NCBI RefSeq assembly: GCF_009729075.1
Contig: NZ_VTGY01000013.1
Coordinates: forward strand, 372,001 to 436,000
Origin: Mycolicibacterium sp. CBMA 226
GTDB lineage: Bacteria; Actinomycetota; Actinomycetes; Mycobacteriales; Mycobacteriaceae
DNA length: 64,000 nucleotides
Reading direction: 5' to 3'
Shown here: piece by piece, positions 51,472 to 62,020 of the stretch
Layout of the letters: each line of letters opens with the position of its first letter
Position numbering within the stretch: position 1 is the stretch's first letter
The notes under the pieces: generated by a model
Databases searched by the model: none
What the model saw: only the letters and a program-made list of their open reading frames with translations
Told to the model about the DNA's origin: nothing
Program-made: the position numbers and the translations under genes

Positions 51472-52511
51472 AGTGAAGGTTGGTCGAACCCGCACACGTC
51501 CTCAGGCTTTGGGTTCGCCTCTTCTCCCGCGACGTCCTTGAGATAAAGCCGCGTCGCAGCAATCAGCACTGGTATGTCACTCTGGAGGTCGAGCCTGTGG
51601 TTACCGTAAGCGATTACGCCGTCAATTAGTACCTCGTGATGGTTGAAGATCGTTAATGCGTCCGGATGTTCGGCTCGCTGGACGTTGCCGAGCGCCCGGT
51701 CCTCTATGTGCTCGTAGGCATTCCTAATCTCCCGCAGCGCAGCACGACGGTCAGCGATGGCGGCCGGAACGGGCACAGTGCTGTTGATCGTCGCCCTTGC
51801 CTGTGTGCACATCGCGACCGCACGACCAAGCGATACAACGGCCAACTCAATGGCCCCGATCAGCGCGAACGCAGCGCGTCGAGCCGCTGGGGCACCTTCC
51901 GGTTCGTTCTGACGGAGATCACTGACCCGTTCGAACAGAGCCTGCGCCTGATCCAAACGACGTGTAGCGGCAAGCAAATAGCGACGTTCATTCTCCGAGT
52001 GATGAAGCCCGAAGCTCATCCAGGTGAACAGGACGGGGGTAAGAGGTACATAACCTTCAACACCTTGCCCTTCCCACCCATCGACGTAGTCCAGGTTGAC
52101 CTCGATCTCTTCCAGAATGATCGCGTCACCGGGGCGCACATGTGCTCGGCGTCCATCGTCGTATTCGCCGTATCGAAGAGTCCGAGCGATCGTCTTGCCG
52201 GGCTATTCGCGGATCGGAACAACGCGTTGGGAAAGCATGTACCCGTCCGGCCCCTCCAGCTGGGAGTGCACGGACATGTGGGAGATGTGCTCCATCACCA
52301 GCAATTGGTCGCCCTCGTACACCGGTATGTGGCCTGAATCTGGATCGCAGGGGTCAGCGCCACGGAGATAGACCTGGTTGCCCTCGCGTGAGTGAAGTAT
52401 TGCCCGCTCAGGTTCGGGCCAGTGGTCGAGACGCACCTCACCTATGTAGCCAACCGGGACACGTTCACCGCGGTAGGTCTGTTCCTCGGACATCAGGTAA
52501 TTGTCTGCCAT
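51472..52511 (-). pseudogene. Interrupted and 3'-truncated gene, function unknown
   Basis: The first part, 52203-52511 (MADNYLMSEEQTYRGE to VVPIRE), ends at a TAG (52203-52205). The same frame continues without another stop: PGKTIARTLRYGEYDDGRRA, then VRPGDAIILEEIEVNLDY, to about VCGFDQPSL at 51472. Both parts look protein-like (acidic, no low-complexity shadow bias), so this was probably one gene of about 345 codons with a nonsense mutation. Beyond 51471 the frame runs on to 51330 only as antisense of the integrase remnant, so the native 3' end is lost. A GTG at 52139 could still initiate the second part. Confidence 0.68.
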
Positions 52512-52971
52512 GCGCCCTGGTGGTCGACAAACCGAACCGATACAAGATGTTCTGAACAACATTCGCGGAATTCGCAGGTCGTAAGGGCACACCGCCACAC
52601 CTTCGGGCCGTGATTGGCGCAAAAAATGTCGCATCTACGCTCGGTTGACAAGGACTAAGTCGGTGGCGGCGGGACGACAAACTCCACTGATCGTCCGGGT
52701 TGAATACCCGTGCCGGCATGTCGCCGTGGAACGAGACGGTTATCGCCTCAAAGCTCCCGCCAACGTCGTGGCCGTCTTTGACCTGGTCCCAGGTGCCGGG
52801 TTTGTTGGGGTCGCCTTCGCAGCCACAGCCACATCGGCGCTCCAGCGAGCGTCGGATCGCACAAATCCCTTTGCCGCACAACGGAATGACCGGCTGACAT
52901 GATCTACTTCCTTGTCACTGATGGTGCATGACAGTCTTTTCCAACGTTTTGCGCAGCGGTACGGTTAGGCT
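52512..52971. other. Island stretch without a supported gene
   Basis: About 460 bp between the interrupted gene and the 52972 gene. A minus-strand frame (52465-52881, starting MCGKGICAIRRSLERRCGCG) and a plus-strand frame (52645-52902) oppose each other. The minus one has a plausible middle (DPNKPGTWDQVKDGHDVGGS) but overlaps the start of the neighbouring gene and has no clear ribosome site. I leave both uncalled; a decayed gene is possible. Confidence 0.45.
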
Positions 52972-53394
52972 ATGCCAATCCCGATTCCACCCGCCGTAAT
53001 CAAAGTGATCCCGTGGGGAGCTCTGTTCACTGCCGTCGGAGGCGGGTTCGGATACTGGAAGAGGCGTCAGGCGAAAAAGGCAGCCCAGATCGCCGAAGAC
53101 GAGGCGACGTGGCTGATCGAGTGGGACAGCAAGGTGACCTTTGGGACCAACAAACTGTTCAATTTCAAACTAACCAACAAGACCAACACAGATAAATACC
53201 GCGTCTGCGTTGATGGGGCCAACGGCGTCGACCGATGGGACGTCGTCCACGGTACTAAACACAGACCCCTCGAAAAGGCACACCCGCCGCAGGCGTATCC
53301 GCCGACAAATGGTCAACCGGTGTTTACCGTCACGTGGTACCTAACCCAGTCGGCGAAAAAGCCGCGCACGGTCAAGGTATGGGGTCAGGCGTAA
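52972..53394 (+). CDS. Hypothetical membrane-anchored protein
   Basis: A 140-residue protein. One hydrophobic stretch near the N-terminus (PAVIKVIPWGALFTAVGGGF, about residues 7-26) is followed by KRRQAKKAAQIAEDE, suggesting a membrane anchor with a soluble C-terminal beta-rich domain (about 50-140). No known motif. It stands alone in the island; a hairpin at 53420-53451 follows its stop and may terminate it. Confidence 0.6.
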   Translation: MPIPIPPAVIKVIPWGALFTAVGGGFGYWKRRQAKKAAQIAEDEATWLIEWDSKVTFGTNKLFNFKLTNKTNTDKYRVCVDGANGVDRWDVVHGTKHRPLEKAHPPQAYPPTNGQPVFTVTWYLTQSAKKPRTVKVWGQA

Positions 53395-53857
53395 GCCAGT
53401 TGGTGGAATCCGAGCACGCCATGGGCACCGGCCTTCGGGGCGGTGCCCATGTGGGCGCTGTTCGGCCAGCGTCCAGCATGGGGGGGTTGCACCACAGATG
53501 GACATTCGTGCGGCAGGGAGGCCGCCAGGAACCAGTACGGCGGGGTGTTGAATAACCGCCCAGGCAAGGCGCAGCCTCCCGTTCGACCAGAGGGCTGAGC
53601 TTTGACTAAGTGGTGTGGGTTGTGCGGCACCCGACCCCAGACGACGGAGGCATCGATGCAGCCGGGAGGACATGGCCGCACGGTTGAATACTTGGCCTGA
53701 CGTGCCACGAGGGCTACACGCCGGGCCAGCATTGCGGATCGGCGATACCCCAGTGGGTCACCCCCACCCCGCGACTCGCTGACCGTGGTATTGCGGCCCT
53801 TCGACCATGTACAGGTTTCCAGCCCGTCGACACCGCAGCATGTGGTTCCATCGGAGA
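53395..53857. other. Island stretch without a supported gene
   Basis: 463 bp between the 52972 gene and the hydrolase-TPR gene. The only distinct structure is the hairpin at 53420-53451. Long frames here (for example minus 53385-53954) are Pro/Gly/Cys-rich without recognisable domains and run antisense into the hydrolase gene. The promoter of the hydrolase gene should lie near the right end but is not evident. Confidence 0.45.
53420..53451. terminator. Hairpin, possible terminator
   Basis: CATGGGCACCG (53420-53430) pairs with CGGTGCCCATG (53441-53451) around GCCTTCGGGG, whose CCTTCGG part can extend the stem into a UUCG-type tetraloop. It lies 26 bp after the stop of the 52972 gene. No T-run follows. 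Confidence 0.55.
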
Positions 53858-55750
53858 ATGGTTGACCGCCCGCAAATCGTTTTTGTCCATGGACTTTTCT
53901 CCTCGGCGGCCATTTGGGACAAATTCGTGTCCCTGCTTCGAAACGACACAGCATTCAAGGACATCGACTGTCTACGTTTCGAGTACTCCACTCCGAAGTT
54001 TCGACTGCTTCCAACCAGGAAGATCCCTTCGTTCGACGACCTTGCAGACCGCCTCAGAACGTTTATCGACCTCAACTGCGACCCCGCGAAGCCCCTCTTG
54101 ATCGTCAGCCATAGCCAAGGGGGCCTCATAGTCCAGAGATTCTTGGCAAGGAGCCTGGACTCGGAGCTCCTCGAAAGTGTTCGCAGGATCAAAATGGTCG
54201 TCATGTTCTCGTGCCCGAACGCCGGTTCAGACATTCTACTTTCCCTAAGAAGAGTCACCGTTATGTGGAGACATGCTCAAGAGAAGGAGTTGCGTCCACT
54301 CAATGACCTTGTCACCGCCACTCGCCGTACCATTCTTTGGAAAGTAATACATGCTCAACCAAACGATCCAAAATCGTGCCACATCCCCATTTTCCTCTAT
54401 GCCGGGGACACCGATAATGTTGTAACTTCCGTGTCAGCATTCGACGTCTTCCCGCTCGAAAATACAGCAGTAATAAAAGGCGATCACTCGTCTGTCATTC
54501 AGCCAACAGGGACGGAAGATGAGTCCTACAAGGCTCTCAGTCGACGAATAAAACAAGTCATTGAGAATACGGGAGAATCAACGCGGTCGGCCGAACCTGC
54601 CGACAATGGTACACAATCGGAGCCCTTGCAGGATAGCGAACCAAACGTCGAGGAACTCCTTAGAAGAGCCCGTCAGTATGAAGCAGAAGGTCTTAATAGC
54701 CGAGCCGAGGCAACGTATCGACGGGCTAGTTCGACTCGAAATCTGAATGCGCTCCAAGACTACTCAAGGTTCCAACGGCGACAAGGCGACCTTGCTGGCT
54801 CAATACATACAAGCTCTCGGATCATCGAGGTACTCGTCGATTCCGATGATACGGAAGAGAATCGCGTCCATCAGTCGCGCGTAATGGCCACTACTGGGAT
54901 CGCCCAGCGCAATCTTGGAAATCTCCGTCAGTCGGAGAAATCCCTTCGAGAGGCTATTCGCGCCGTTCGAGGTGACACAGAACTCGAGATTGAAGCTCGC
55001 GCGTATGCCCTGGACAATCTCGGGATAACACTCGTGCGATCGGCCGATACAAAGGCAGCCAGAAGATGCTTTGACGATGCTCTCGACATTAGAGAACGGC
55101 TAAATGGAAAAATCGGCCTGGCCCACACACTTATGAACATAGCCCGTCTTGATATGCGAGACGGAAATCTCGAAGACGCTATGAGCGGGTGCCAACGGGC
55201 AATGTCTCTATTGGATGCCCAGACCGATAGTGCCGCTATGGCATCGGCGCTGTCCATTCGCGGAGAAGTCGCATACATTAATTCGCGCTTCGATGCTGCA
55301 CAAAGAGACTTCGCCAAAGCTCTTCGCCTCAACGAGGCTACCGGTCGCGGTGTCAACATCGCCTTGTCTCAACAGCAACTTGCAAGAGTCTTACTGGAGC
55401 AAGGGGACAAAGTACAAGCCGAAATATACGCAAGGAAAGCTCTGGATCATTACCGTTCGTCGTCGAATGCCGAGGGCGAGGTCGGATCAAATCAAACGTT
55501 GGCACGAATCACATACTCGAATGGGGATCACGAGCTTTCCATAACCATGCTCGAAGATTGCGTTGCCGCGTACAACGATTTAGGAAATCTCACCGGCGAA
55601 GCCTGGTCTACTCTTTATTTGGCCGATGTGTTGTTTAAGCTCGATCGACCGGCTGCCGCAAAAGCGAGGCTTGAACGCGCTGCAGTGCTCGCTGCGACGA
55701 TCGATAACGCATCCCTACGCCGCGCGGTTGATAAATTGATCCAGTTATGA
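53858..55750 (+). CDS. Alpha/beta-hydrolase fused to a TPR array
   Basis: A 630-residue two-domain protein. Residues 5-235 form an alpha/beta-hydrolase of the SERAC1/PGAP1-like lipase type: oxyanion motif FVHGLFSS, nucleophile Ser86 in VSHSQGG, acid Asp184 or Asp186 in YAGDTDNVV and His210 in KGDHSSV, so the triad is complete. After a 30-residue acidic linker come about nine TPR-like helical repeats (265-625; for example NLGNLRQSEKSLREA and LGITLVRSADTKAARRCFDD). Codon use is visibly lower in GC than the flanks, a sign of transfer. It is convergent with, and overlaps by 6 nt, the phosphoesterase gene. The combination resembles STAND effectors lacking the NTPase; a sensor-effector role is inferred. 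Confidence 0.82.
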   Translation: MVDRPQIVFVHGLFSSAAIWDKFVSLLRNDTAFKDIDCLRFEYSTPKFRLLPTRKIPSFDDLADRLRTFIDLNCDPAKPLLIVSHSQGGLIVQRFLARSLDSELLESVRRIKMVVMFSCPNAGSDILLSLRRVTVMWRHAQEKELRPLNDLVTATRRTILWKVIHAQPNDPKSCHIPIFLYAGDTDNVVTSVSAFDVFPLENTAVIKGDHSSVIQPTGTEDESYKALSRRIKQVIENTGESTRSAEPADNGTQSEPLQDSEPNVEELLRRARQYEAEGLNSRAEATYRRASSTRNLNALQDYSRFQRRQGDLAGSIHTSSRIIEVLVDSDDTEENRVHQSRVMATTGIAQRNLGNLRQSEKSLREAIRAVRGDTELEIEARAYALDNLGITLVRSADTKAARRCFDDALDIRERLNGKIGLAHTLMNIARLDMRDGNLEDAMSGCQRAMSLLDAQTDSAAMASALSIRGEVAYINSRFDAAQRDFAKALRLNEATGRGVNIALSQQQLARVLLEQGDKVQAEIYARKALDHYRSSSNAEGEVGSNQTLARITYSNGDHELSITMLEDCVAAYNDLGNLTGEAWSTLYLADVLFKLDRPAAAKARLERAAVLAATIDNASLRRAVDKLIQL

Positions 55751-56368
55751 ATCAAGCATTTCACCTGTCACGCTGACTTGCCGGAAGCTCCGGTCAGGCC
55801 ACAGAAAACAGGTCAGTCTCCCATCGGCAAACGAGCCGCAACCGGTGTCAATCGCGGCCGAGCTGGGCCCGACCCGAGGGAGTCGATCTGCAGTCGGAAT
55901 GTGTCCGTACACCCGGTACCGGTCTCCTACCTGTTCAAAGATCGGGTCGCTGGGGTCGTGCGCCACAGCGAGGGAGTCTCCTACGAACCAAGGGTGGAGT
56001 CTGTCGAGGAACTCCACATGGTGCATTGGAATGCTCTTGCGAAGCTGCTCTCCCACATTTCCTTTGGGCGACCGAATGTAGGATTTGACGGTCATCGCTC
56101 CACCCATCGACAGAAACGGGAAGATCTCTCCGGACGCAAGCGCCTCGCGAAACGCCAGGTCGTGGTTACCCGCGATGAAGACTGTATCGGATCGTGCGAC
56201 CGAAAAATCGACAAGTAGCTGAATTACTTCGGCGCTATTCGGCCCGCGATTAACGTAATCACCGGCGAACACCGCCAACCCCTTCCAATCGCGCAGCACG
56301 CGGAGCATCGCACTCAGTGCATCGCTATTTCCGTGGATGTCGCCGATAACTGCAATCTGGTCTGTCAC
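55745..56368 (-). CDS. Calcineurin-like metallophosphoesterase
   Basis: A 207-residue PPP-type phosphoesterase with the metal motifs in order: GDIHGN (residues 9-14), GDYVNRG (36-42), GNHD (67-70), a His in VAHDPSD (about 135) and GH in VYGHIPT (about 155). It resembles ApaH/PrpE-type nucleotide or protein phosphatases more than UDP-sugar or DNA-repair nucleases. It is the downstream gene of a two-gene operon with the nucleotidyltransferase (4-nt ATGA overlap) and runs tail-to-tail into the hydrolase-TPR gene. It may reverse or limit the product of the transferase. Confidence 0.86.
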   Translation of the reverse strand: MTDQIAVIGDIHGNSDALSAMLRVLRDWKGLAVFAGDYVNRGPNSAEVIQLLVDFSVARSDTVFIAGNHDLAFREALASGEIFPFLSMGGAMTVKSYIRSPKGNVGEQLRKSIPMHHVEFLDRLHPWFVGDSLAVAHDPSDPIFEQVGDRYRVYGHIPTADRLPRVGPSSAAIDTGCGSFADGRLTCFLWPDRSFRQVSVTGEMLDS

Positions 56369-57177
56369 AGCAGTACCTTCGGAAGGGCCGAGTAGTCAAT
56401 TGAGTCCTGGTCGCCCTCAGATCCGGCACGAATCGCGAGCGTAGCGAGATTCCTGTCTGTGTCCCAAGTAGCAATGGCCAACGCCTCGATTGAGCCATAA
56501 TCGTGTTTCGGGAACGGACCGACGACGTCGATGAGCCTTGAGATCAGTTCCTCTAGGAGATCAACAGATGGAGGACCCGTAATCTCGGGGTCGGACGCTA
56601 AGAGTGTTGCGAGCCTTGGCTCGTGGAACCGTTTCGCAAGCTGGCGCACAGAGAAACATGGTTCGCCGTCGACCATCGCAGACGCATAGACAGCCGTTCG
56701 AAGCAAGTAACGGGCGAGGCGGACCATTCCCCCGAAGTGCGCTGCCTTCACAGCGTCTGGCTGTACAAGGATAGTTGAATATTGGATCACCCGCGCCAGC
56801 AATTGCGCTGGGTCGGCTGGCTGTATCCCGTCAATAAGCTGGGTCAAACCGTCGCCAATTTCCAGGAGGACGCGGCCGTCTCGCCTGAGGTGTGTACCAA
56901 AGAGCGTCCCGCTCGCGCTCTCAAGTTGTTCGCGGGTATACGAACTGACTGACACCCGGCCGGCTTTGAAAGTCGGGCTCTGCCACGACGATGTATACCG
57001 CAGAATGTCAAAATCCGACGAGGCCTCGTAGTCGTCGCGAGCGCGGCTGCCGTAGAGGAGCAGCCCCTTAGTCTCGGCCGCAATATGGGACATCACATGT
57101 CCAACCTCGTCGACCGTTAGCCCGAGAGTCTCGAGCGCAACGGTAATCTCTGGCGCTGTCAAAGAGTGTTCGGACAT
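56365..57177 (-). CDS. MNT-type nucleotidyltransferase with helical C-terminal domain
   Basis: A 270-residue protein. Near residue 40-60 it has the polymerase-beta-fold signature LLYGSRARDDY followed by SDFDIL, giving the Gly-Ser and the Asp-x-Asp metal pair (Asp55, Asp57). The C-terminal about 150 residues are helical. These minimal nucleotidyltransferases attach nucleotides to proteins, tRNA or antibiotics, and many are antitoxins. ATG 57177 (MSEHSLTAPE) is chosen over the longer frame to 57375, which is not protein-like. It is transcribed with the phosphoesterase, from a promoter near the right end of the island next to groEL1. Confidence 0.82.
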   Translation of the reverse strand: MSEHSLTAPEITVALETLGLTVDEVGHVMSHIAAETKGLLLYGSRARDDYEASSDFDILRYTSSWQSPTFKAGRVSVSSYTREQLESASGTLFGTHLRRDGRVLLEIGDGLTQLIDGIQPADPAQLLARVIQYSTILVQPDAVKAAHFGGMVRLARYLLRTAVYASAMVDGEPCFSVRQLAKRFHEPRLATLLASDPEITGPPSVDLLEELISRLIDVVGPFPKHDYGSIEALAIATWDTDRNLATLAIRAGSEGDQDSIDYSALPKVLL

Positions 57178-57368
57178 TATGTAGTGACCGTAGCCGCCGT
57201 CGGAGCAAATCTGCAGATTGGCACGATTGGTGATCCGATCCACCGTCACTCCCGGGAGCAACGTTTCTCGCCTCGCTGTTGTAGAGCGTGAGGTCGTATA
57301 CCGCCGGGTACTCGCCAGTCGGTGGTTTGTCATGGACCGGAGTGTCCACCCGTCCCCCAGGACAAAGA

Positions 57369-59072
<1,704 letters not shown>

Positions 59073-59116
59073 TCACCCATGCGGACACGGGGATTTCCGG
59101 GGCGGGACACGAATGC

Positions 59117-59416
59117 TTACTTGGAGACGACAGCCAGCACGTCGCGGGCCGAGAGGATCAGGTACTCCTCGCCGTTGTACTTGATCTCGGTGCCGCCGTA
59201 CTTGCTGTAGATGACGGTGTCGCCCTCGGCGACGTCCAGGGGGATCCGCTTCTCGCCGTCCTCATCCCAGCGGCCGGGGCCAACTGCGACGACGGTGCCT
59301 TCCTGCGGCTTTTCCTTGGCGGTGTCAGGGATGACCAGACCGGAAGCGGTCGTGGTCTCGGCCTCGTTGGCCTGAACGAGGATCTTGTCCTCGAGTGGCT
59401 TGATGTTGACTGCCAC
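59117..59416 (-). CDS. groES: 10-kDa co-chaperonin GroES
   Basis: A 99-residue GroES, starting GTG 59416 ([16 protein letters not shown]) with GGAGGG 8 nt upstream. The mobile loop [21 protein letters not shown] (quoted to 20 residues: [20 protein letters not shown]) and the C-terminal [15 protein letters not shown] are typical. It caps GroEL during folding. First gene of the groES-groEL1 operon, Rv3418c. Longer frames upstream are excluded by the CIRCE operator inside them. Confidence 0.97.
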
Positions 59417-59541
59417 GATGGAAGCCCTCCACTTGGTTGGTATGTCGATCCAGGGCCAATCCCCGGATGCAGGTTGTTCGGCAAGCGTCCTGGCCGCACA
59501 CCGTCGTCGCGGGTGCCGGAGCGCGGTTGGCCGCGTGCCAC

Positions 59542-59568
59542 CTAGCACTCTATACACGCGAGTGCTAG
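59542..59568. promoter_or_regulatory. CIRCE element, HrcA operator
   Basis: CTAGCACTC and GAGTGCTAG are separated by exactly nine bases, matching the CIRCE consensus TTAGCACTC-N9-GAGTGCTAA at nearly all positions. It lies about 126 bp upstream of groES on the minus strand, where HrcA represses groESL until heat shock. Confidence 0.95.
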
Positions 59569-59820
59569 CGCTCAAGGGTGGGGCAGTGCCGGGTTCAGGC
59601 GAACTCGCCGAGAGCAGAAAGAGTGGGCATCGTCGATCCTTAGCCGGGCTGCGGAATTTCGGGGATACCTCGCGAAAGGAGTCCAACGAGATTAGGTGAA
59701 CTAAGCGCGTCGCACAGAACCACCACCGTCAGCTAGCTGCGCTAATCACATTCGATCGACATCTGGAACCGATTTCAACGCCGCCGCAACGTGTCACACC
59801 CTCGGCATAAAATCGCACAC
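59569..59820. other. Intergenic region between groES and the DUF222 gene
   Basis: Together with 59417-59541 this forms a 404-bp non-coding region between divergent genes. Apart from CIRCE I see no operator. The part next to 59821 is AT-richer (from about 59690) and presumably holds the DUF222 promoter. Confidence 0.5.
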
Positions 59821-61245
59821 ATGTTCGAATCAAAGGGTGGTCACCACCCCGCTACCGCAGCGGTCGACGAGATCACCGCCGCCGCCAGGGAAGAGAACGC
59901 CGCCGGTGCCCGCCGGCTCGCGGCGATCGGGAATCTGTATGCCCTGCGGGCTCCTGACGACGATACGGAGAGACGGCACTGGGTGATCGACGGATTCACC
60001 GGCCTGGTGGTCGAGGTCGCCGCGGCGTTGGGAGTGTCGCGGTGCCGGGCCCGCGCACAGGTCGAGCGGGCGGTCACTCTGCGTGAGCGGCTCCCGAAAG
60101 TCGCTGAGATCTACGCACGCGGCCTGGTCGACGCGGTACTGATCGGCATGATCGTCTCGCGCACCGATCTGATCGTTGATGACGAGGCGGCTCGCCTGGT
60201 TGATGCCGAGCTGGCAGCGAAAATGGTGCGCTGGGGCCGGTTGTCGAAACCGAAAATGGAGCACCGGATCGACGCGATCATCGGCCGTATCGACGAGCTG
60301 GCCGTGCATGGCCCGCGGCCGCCGTCGCAGGCGCGCTACCTCGATTTCCGGTCCGCTGGACCAGGTGCTGCGTCAGTGTGCGGGGCACTCGATGCGGCGA
60401 CCGCTGCCGTTGTGGACGCCCGGCTCGACGAGCTGGCACGAAGGGTGTGCGTCGATGACCCGCGCAGCCATGACCAGCGCCGCGCCGCCGCCCTCAGAGC
60501 GTTGGCTGACGGTGGGCGGTTGCAGTGCGAGTGCGGACTGCGACAGTGCCCCGCCGCGGGCGAAGAGCCGGCCGGAGGGAGTGCGGTGAAAGCAGTGATC
60601 CATGTGATCGCCACCCCCGATACTCTCGACGGTCGGACGCCGGGGTACCTCCCCGGGTACGGAGAGATCGCCGCCGAGCAGGTCGATAGCTTGGCAGTGG
60701 AAGCAACGGTTCGGGAAGTCCTCATGCCGCCAAACGAATCCGAGCCACGGTACCGGCCGTCGGCGAAGCTCGCGGACTTCGTCCGCTGCCGGGACCTGAC
60801 GTGCCGATTCCCCGACTGCGACCGACCCGCCGAAGCCTGCGACATCGACCACACCGTGCCCCATCCTGCGGGACCGACTCATCCGTCGAACCTGAAGTGC
60901 CTGTGCCGGTTTCACCATCTACTCAAGACGTTCCACGGCTGGACCGACCACCAGTACCCCGACGGCACCGTCGTGTGGACCTCTCCCACCGGACACACAT
61001 ACATCACCAAACCCGAAGGCGCGCATTGGTTCTCGGCGTTGGGTCAGCCTACCGGGTTGCCGGCCGTCGGCGAAGCGCCAGCCGGAAAGCCCGGGCGCGG
61101 GCGCTGCATGCCCACCCGCAAACGCACCCGAGTCCAGGAACGCCGCGACCGCATCTACCGAGAGCGGTACCTCAACGACGTCCGCATCATCGAAGAACTC
61201 TTCGATCAAGAAATCGCCGCCGACGCGGACCCAGCACCGTTCTAA
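59821..61245 (+). CDS. 13E12/DUF222-family protein with HNH nuclease domain
   Basis: A 474-residue protein of the 13E12 repeat family found in many copies in mycobacteria. The N-terminal DUF222 region (about 30-290) is followed by an HNH endonuclease domain: CRFPDCDRPAEACDIDHTVP (the catalytic His in DIDH), the Asn in HPSNLKCLC and the last His in RFHHLLK. The zinc Cys pairs (CRFPDC, CLCRFH) are intact, so it may be active. The role is unknown; copies are linked with prophage-like attachment sites. ATG 59821 is preferred to the frame start at 59791. Confidence 0.88.
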   Translation: MFESKGGHHPATAAVDEITAAAREENAAGARRLAAIGNLYALRAPDDDTERRHWVIDGFTGLVVEVAAALGVSRCRARAQVERAVTLRERLPKVAEIYARGLVDAVLIGMIVSRTDLIVDDEAARLVDAELAAKMVRWGRLSKPKMEHRIDAIIGRIDELAVHGPRPPSQARYLDFRSAGPGAASVCGALDAATAAVVDARLDELARRVCVDDPRSHDQRRAAALRALADGGRLQCECGLRQCPAAGEEPAGGSAVKAVIHVIATPDTLDGRTPGYLPGYGEIAAEQVDSLAVEATVREVLMPPNESEPRYRPSAKLADFVRCRDLTCRFPDCDRPAEACDIDHTVPHPAGPTHPSNLKCLCRFHHLLKTFHGWTDHQYPDGTVVWTSPTGHTYITKPEGAHWFSALGQPTGLPAVGEAPAGKPGRGRCMPTRKRTRVQERRDRIYRERYLNDVRIIEELFDQEIAADADPAPF

Positions 61246-62015
61246 CTGCCGGTGTTGACCAGAAGCAGGTTGGAGGTGGCTCGATGAGTGATGGTGTTGG
61301 CCGTTGACCCGAGGACCCTCGCGAAGCCCGCCATGCCACGGTTCCCGATCACGAGGAGGTCATATTCGGCTGCCGCAAGCACGTCGGCGGGACCACCGAC
61401 CAGCGCCTGCCGCTCCAGCAAGCCGGGGCTGTCCAGCTGGCTTGCGACGCCGTTCAGCGTCTCCTCGGCCGCAACGATATCGGCGGCGACCGTGATCAGG
61501 ATCGACCGGGCGCCGAGGGCTGCCGCCAAGTCGTAGCCGGCACGAACCGCCCGCACCGAGGTTTCGGAGCCGTCAGTGGCCAGGGCGATGGACTGTACCG
61601 CGGCGACCGGCTGGCGCACGAACATCACATCGACGGGGCTGTGGTGCGACAGCTCGTTGGAGGTACTCCCCCACAAGCGGCTGGAGGTCTGACCGAGACC
61701 CGCCGCTCCGACGACGATGAGCGGACGCTCGGCCTGCGCCGCGGCGTCGACCAGGGCATCAAATGCGTTGCCCTTCAAAGCAATCTTCTCGATCGCCGTG
61801 ACTCCCAACGCGGTGAGGTCCACGTCGGCGCCTTCCGCCGTCAAGTCCGCCCATGGCTGTTCCCGCCCGCCGGGAACCGAGACGCTGGGCTTCCACGTCG
61901 TGACCACGGTGACGGGCACGCCCAGCGCAGCCGCCACCACCCCGGCGACGCCGACCGCGTCGGTCGCCTCGTCGGACCCGTCGGTGCCGACGACGATTCG
62001 AGAGTAGGTGGTCAT
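61242..62015 (-). CDS. Tandem universal stress protein (UspA type)
   Basis: A 257-residue protein made of two Usp domains (about 1-140 and 141-257). The first begins YSRIVVGTDGSDEATDA and the second VQSIALATDGSETSVRA. The ATP-binding G-x2-G-x9-G-S/T pattern is visible in both (GAAGLGQTSSRLWGST and GNRGMAGFARVLGSTA). Such tandem Usps in mycobacteria respond to hypoxia and growth arrest. It follows the DUF445 gene by 5 nt, and its stop overlaps the convergent DUF222 stop by 4 nt. Confidence 0.9.
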   Translation of the reverse strand: MTTYSRIVVGTDGSDEATDAVGVAGVVAAALGVPVTVVTTWKPSVSVPGGREQPWADLTAEGADVDLTALGVTAIEKIALKGNAFDALVDAAAQAERPLIVVGAAGLGQTSSRLWGSTSNELSHHSPVDVMFVRQPVAAVQSIALATDGSETSVRAVRAGYDLAAALGARSILITVAADIVAAEETLNGVASQLDSPGLLERQALVGGPADVLAAAEYDLLVIGNRGMAGFARVLGSTANTITHRATSNLLLVNTGS

Positions 62016-62020
62016 GGTGA

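Noticed and set aside
52645..52902. 85-codon plus-strand frame between island genes
   Set aside because: It is opposed by an equally long frame, has no ribosome site and no recognisable homology; neither frame can be preferred.
53385..53954. 189-codon minus-strand frame in the island
   Set aside because: Composition is Pro/Gly/Cys/Arg-rich with no domain, and it overlaps the 5' end of the well-supported hydrolase gene.
59821..61245. DUF222/13E12 gene as part of the integrase island
   Set aside because: It lies beyond groES on the other side of the intact groEL1 and has normal high-GC codon use, so it is treated as a separate mycobacterial repeat-family gene.
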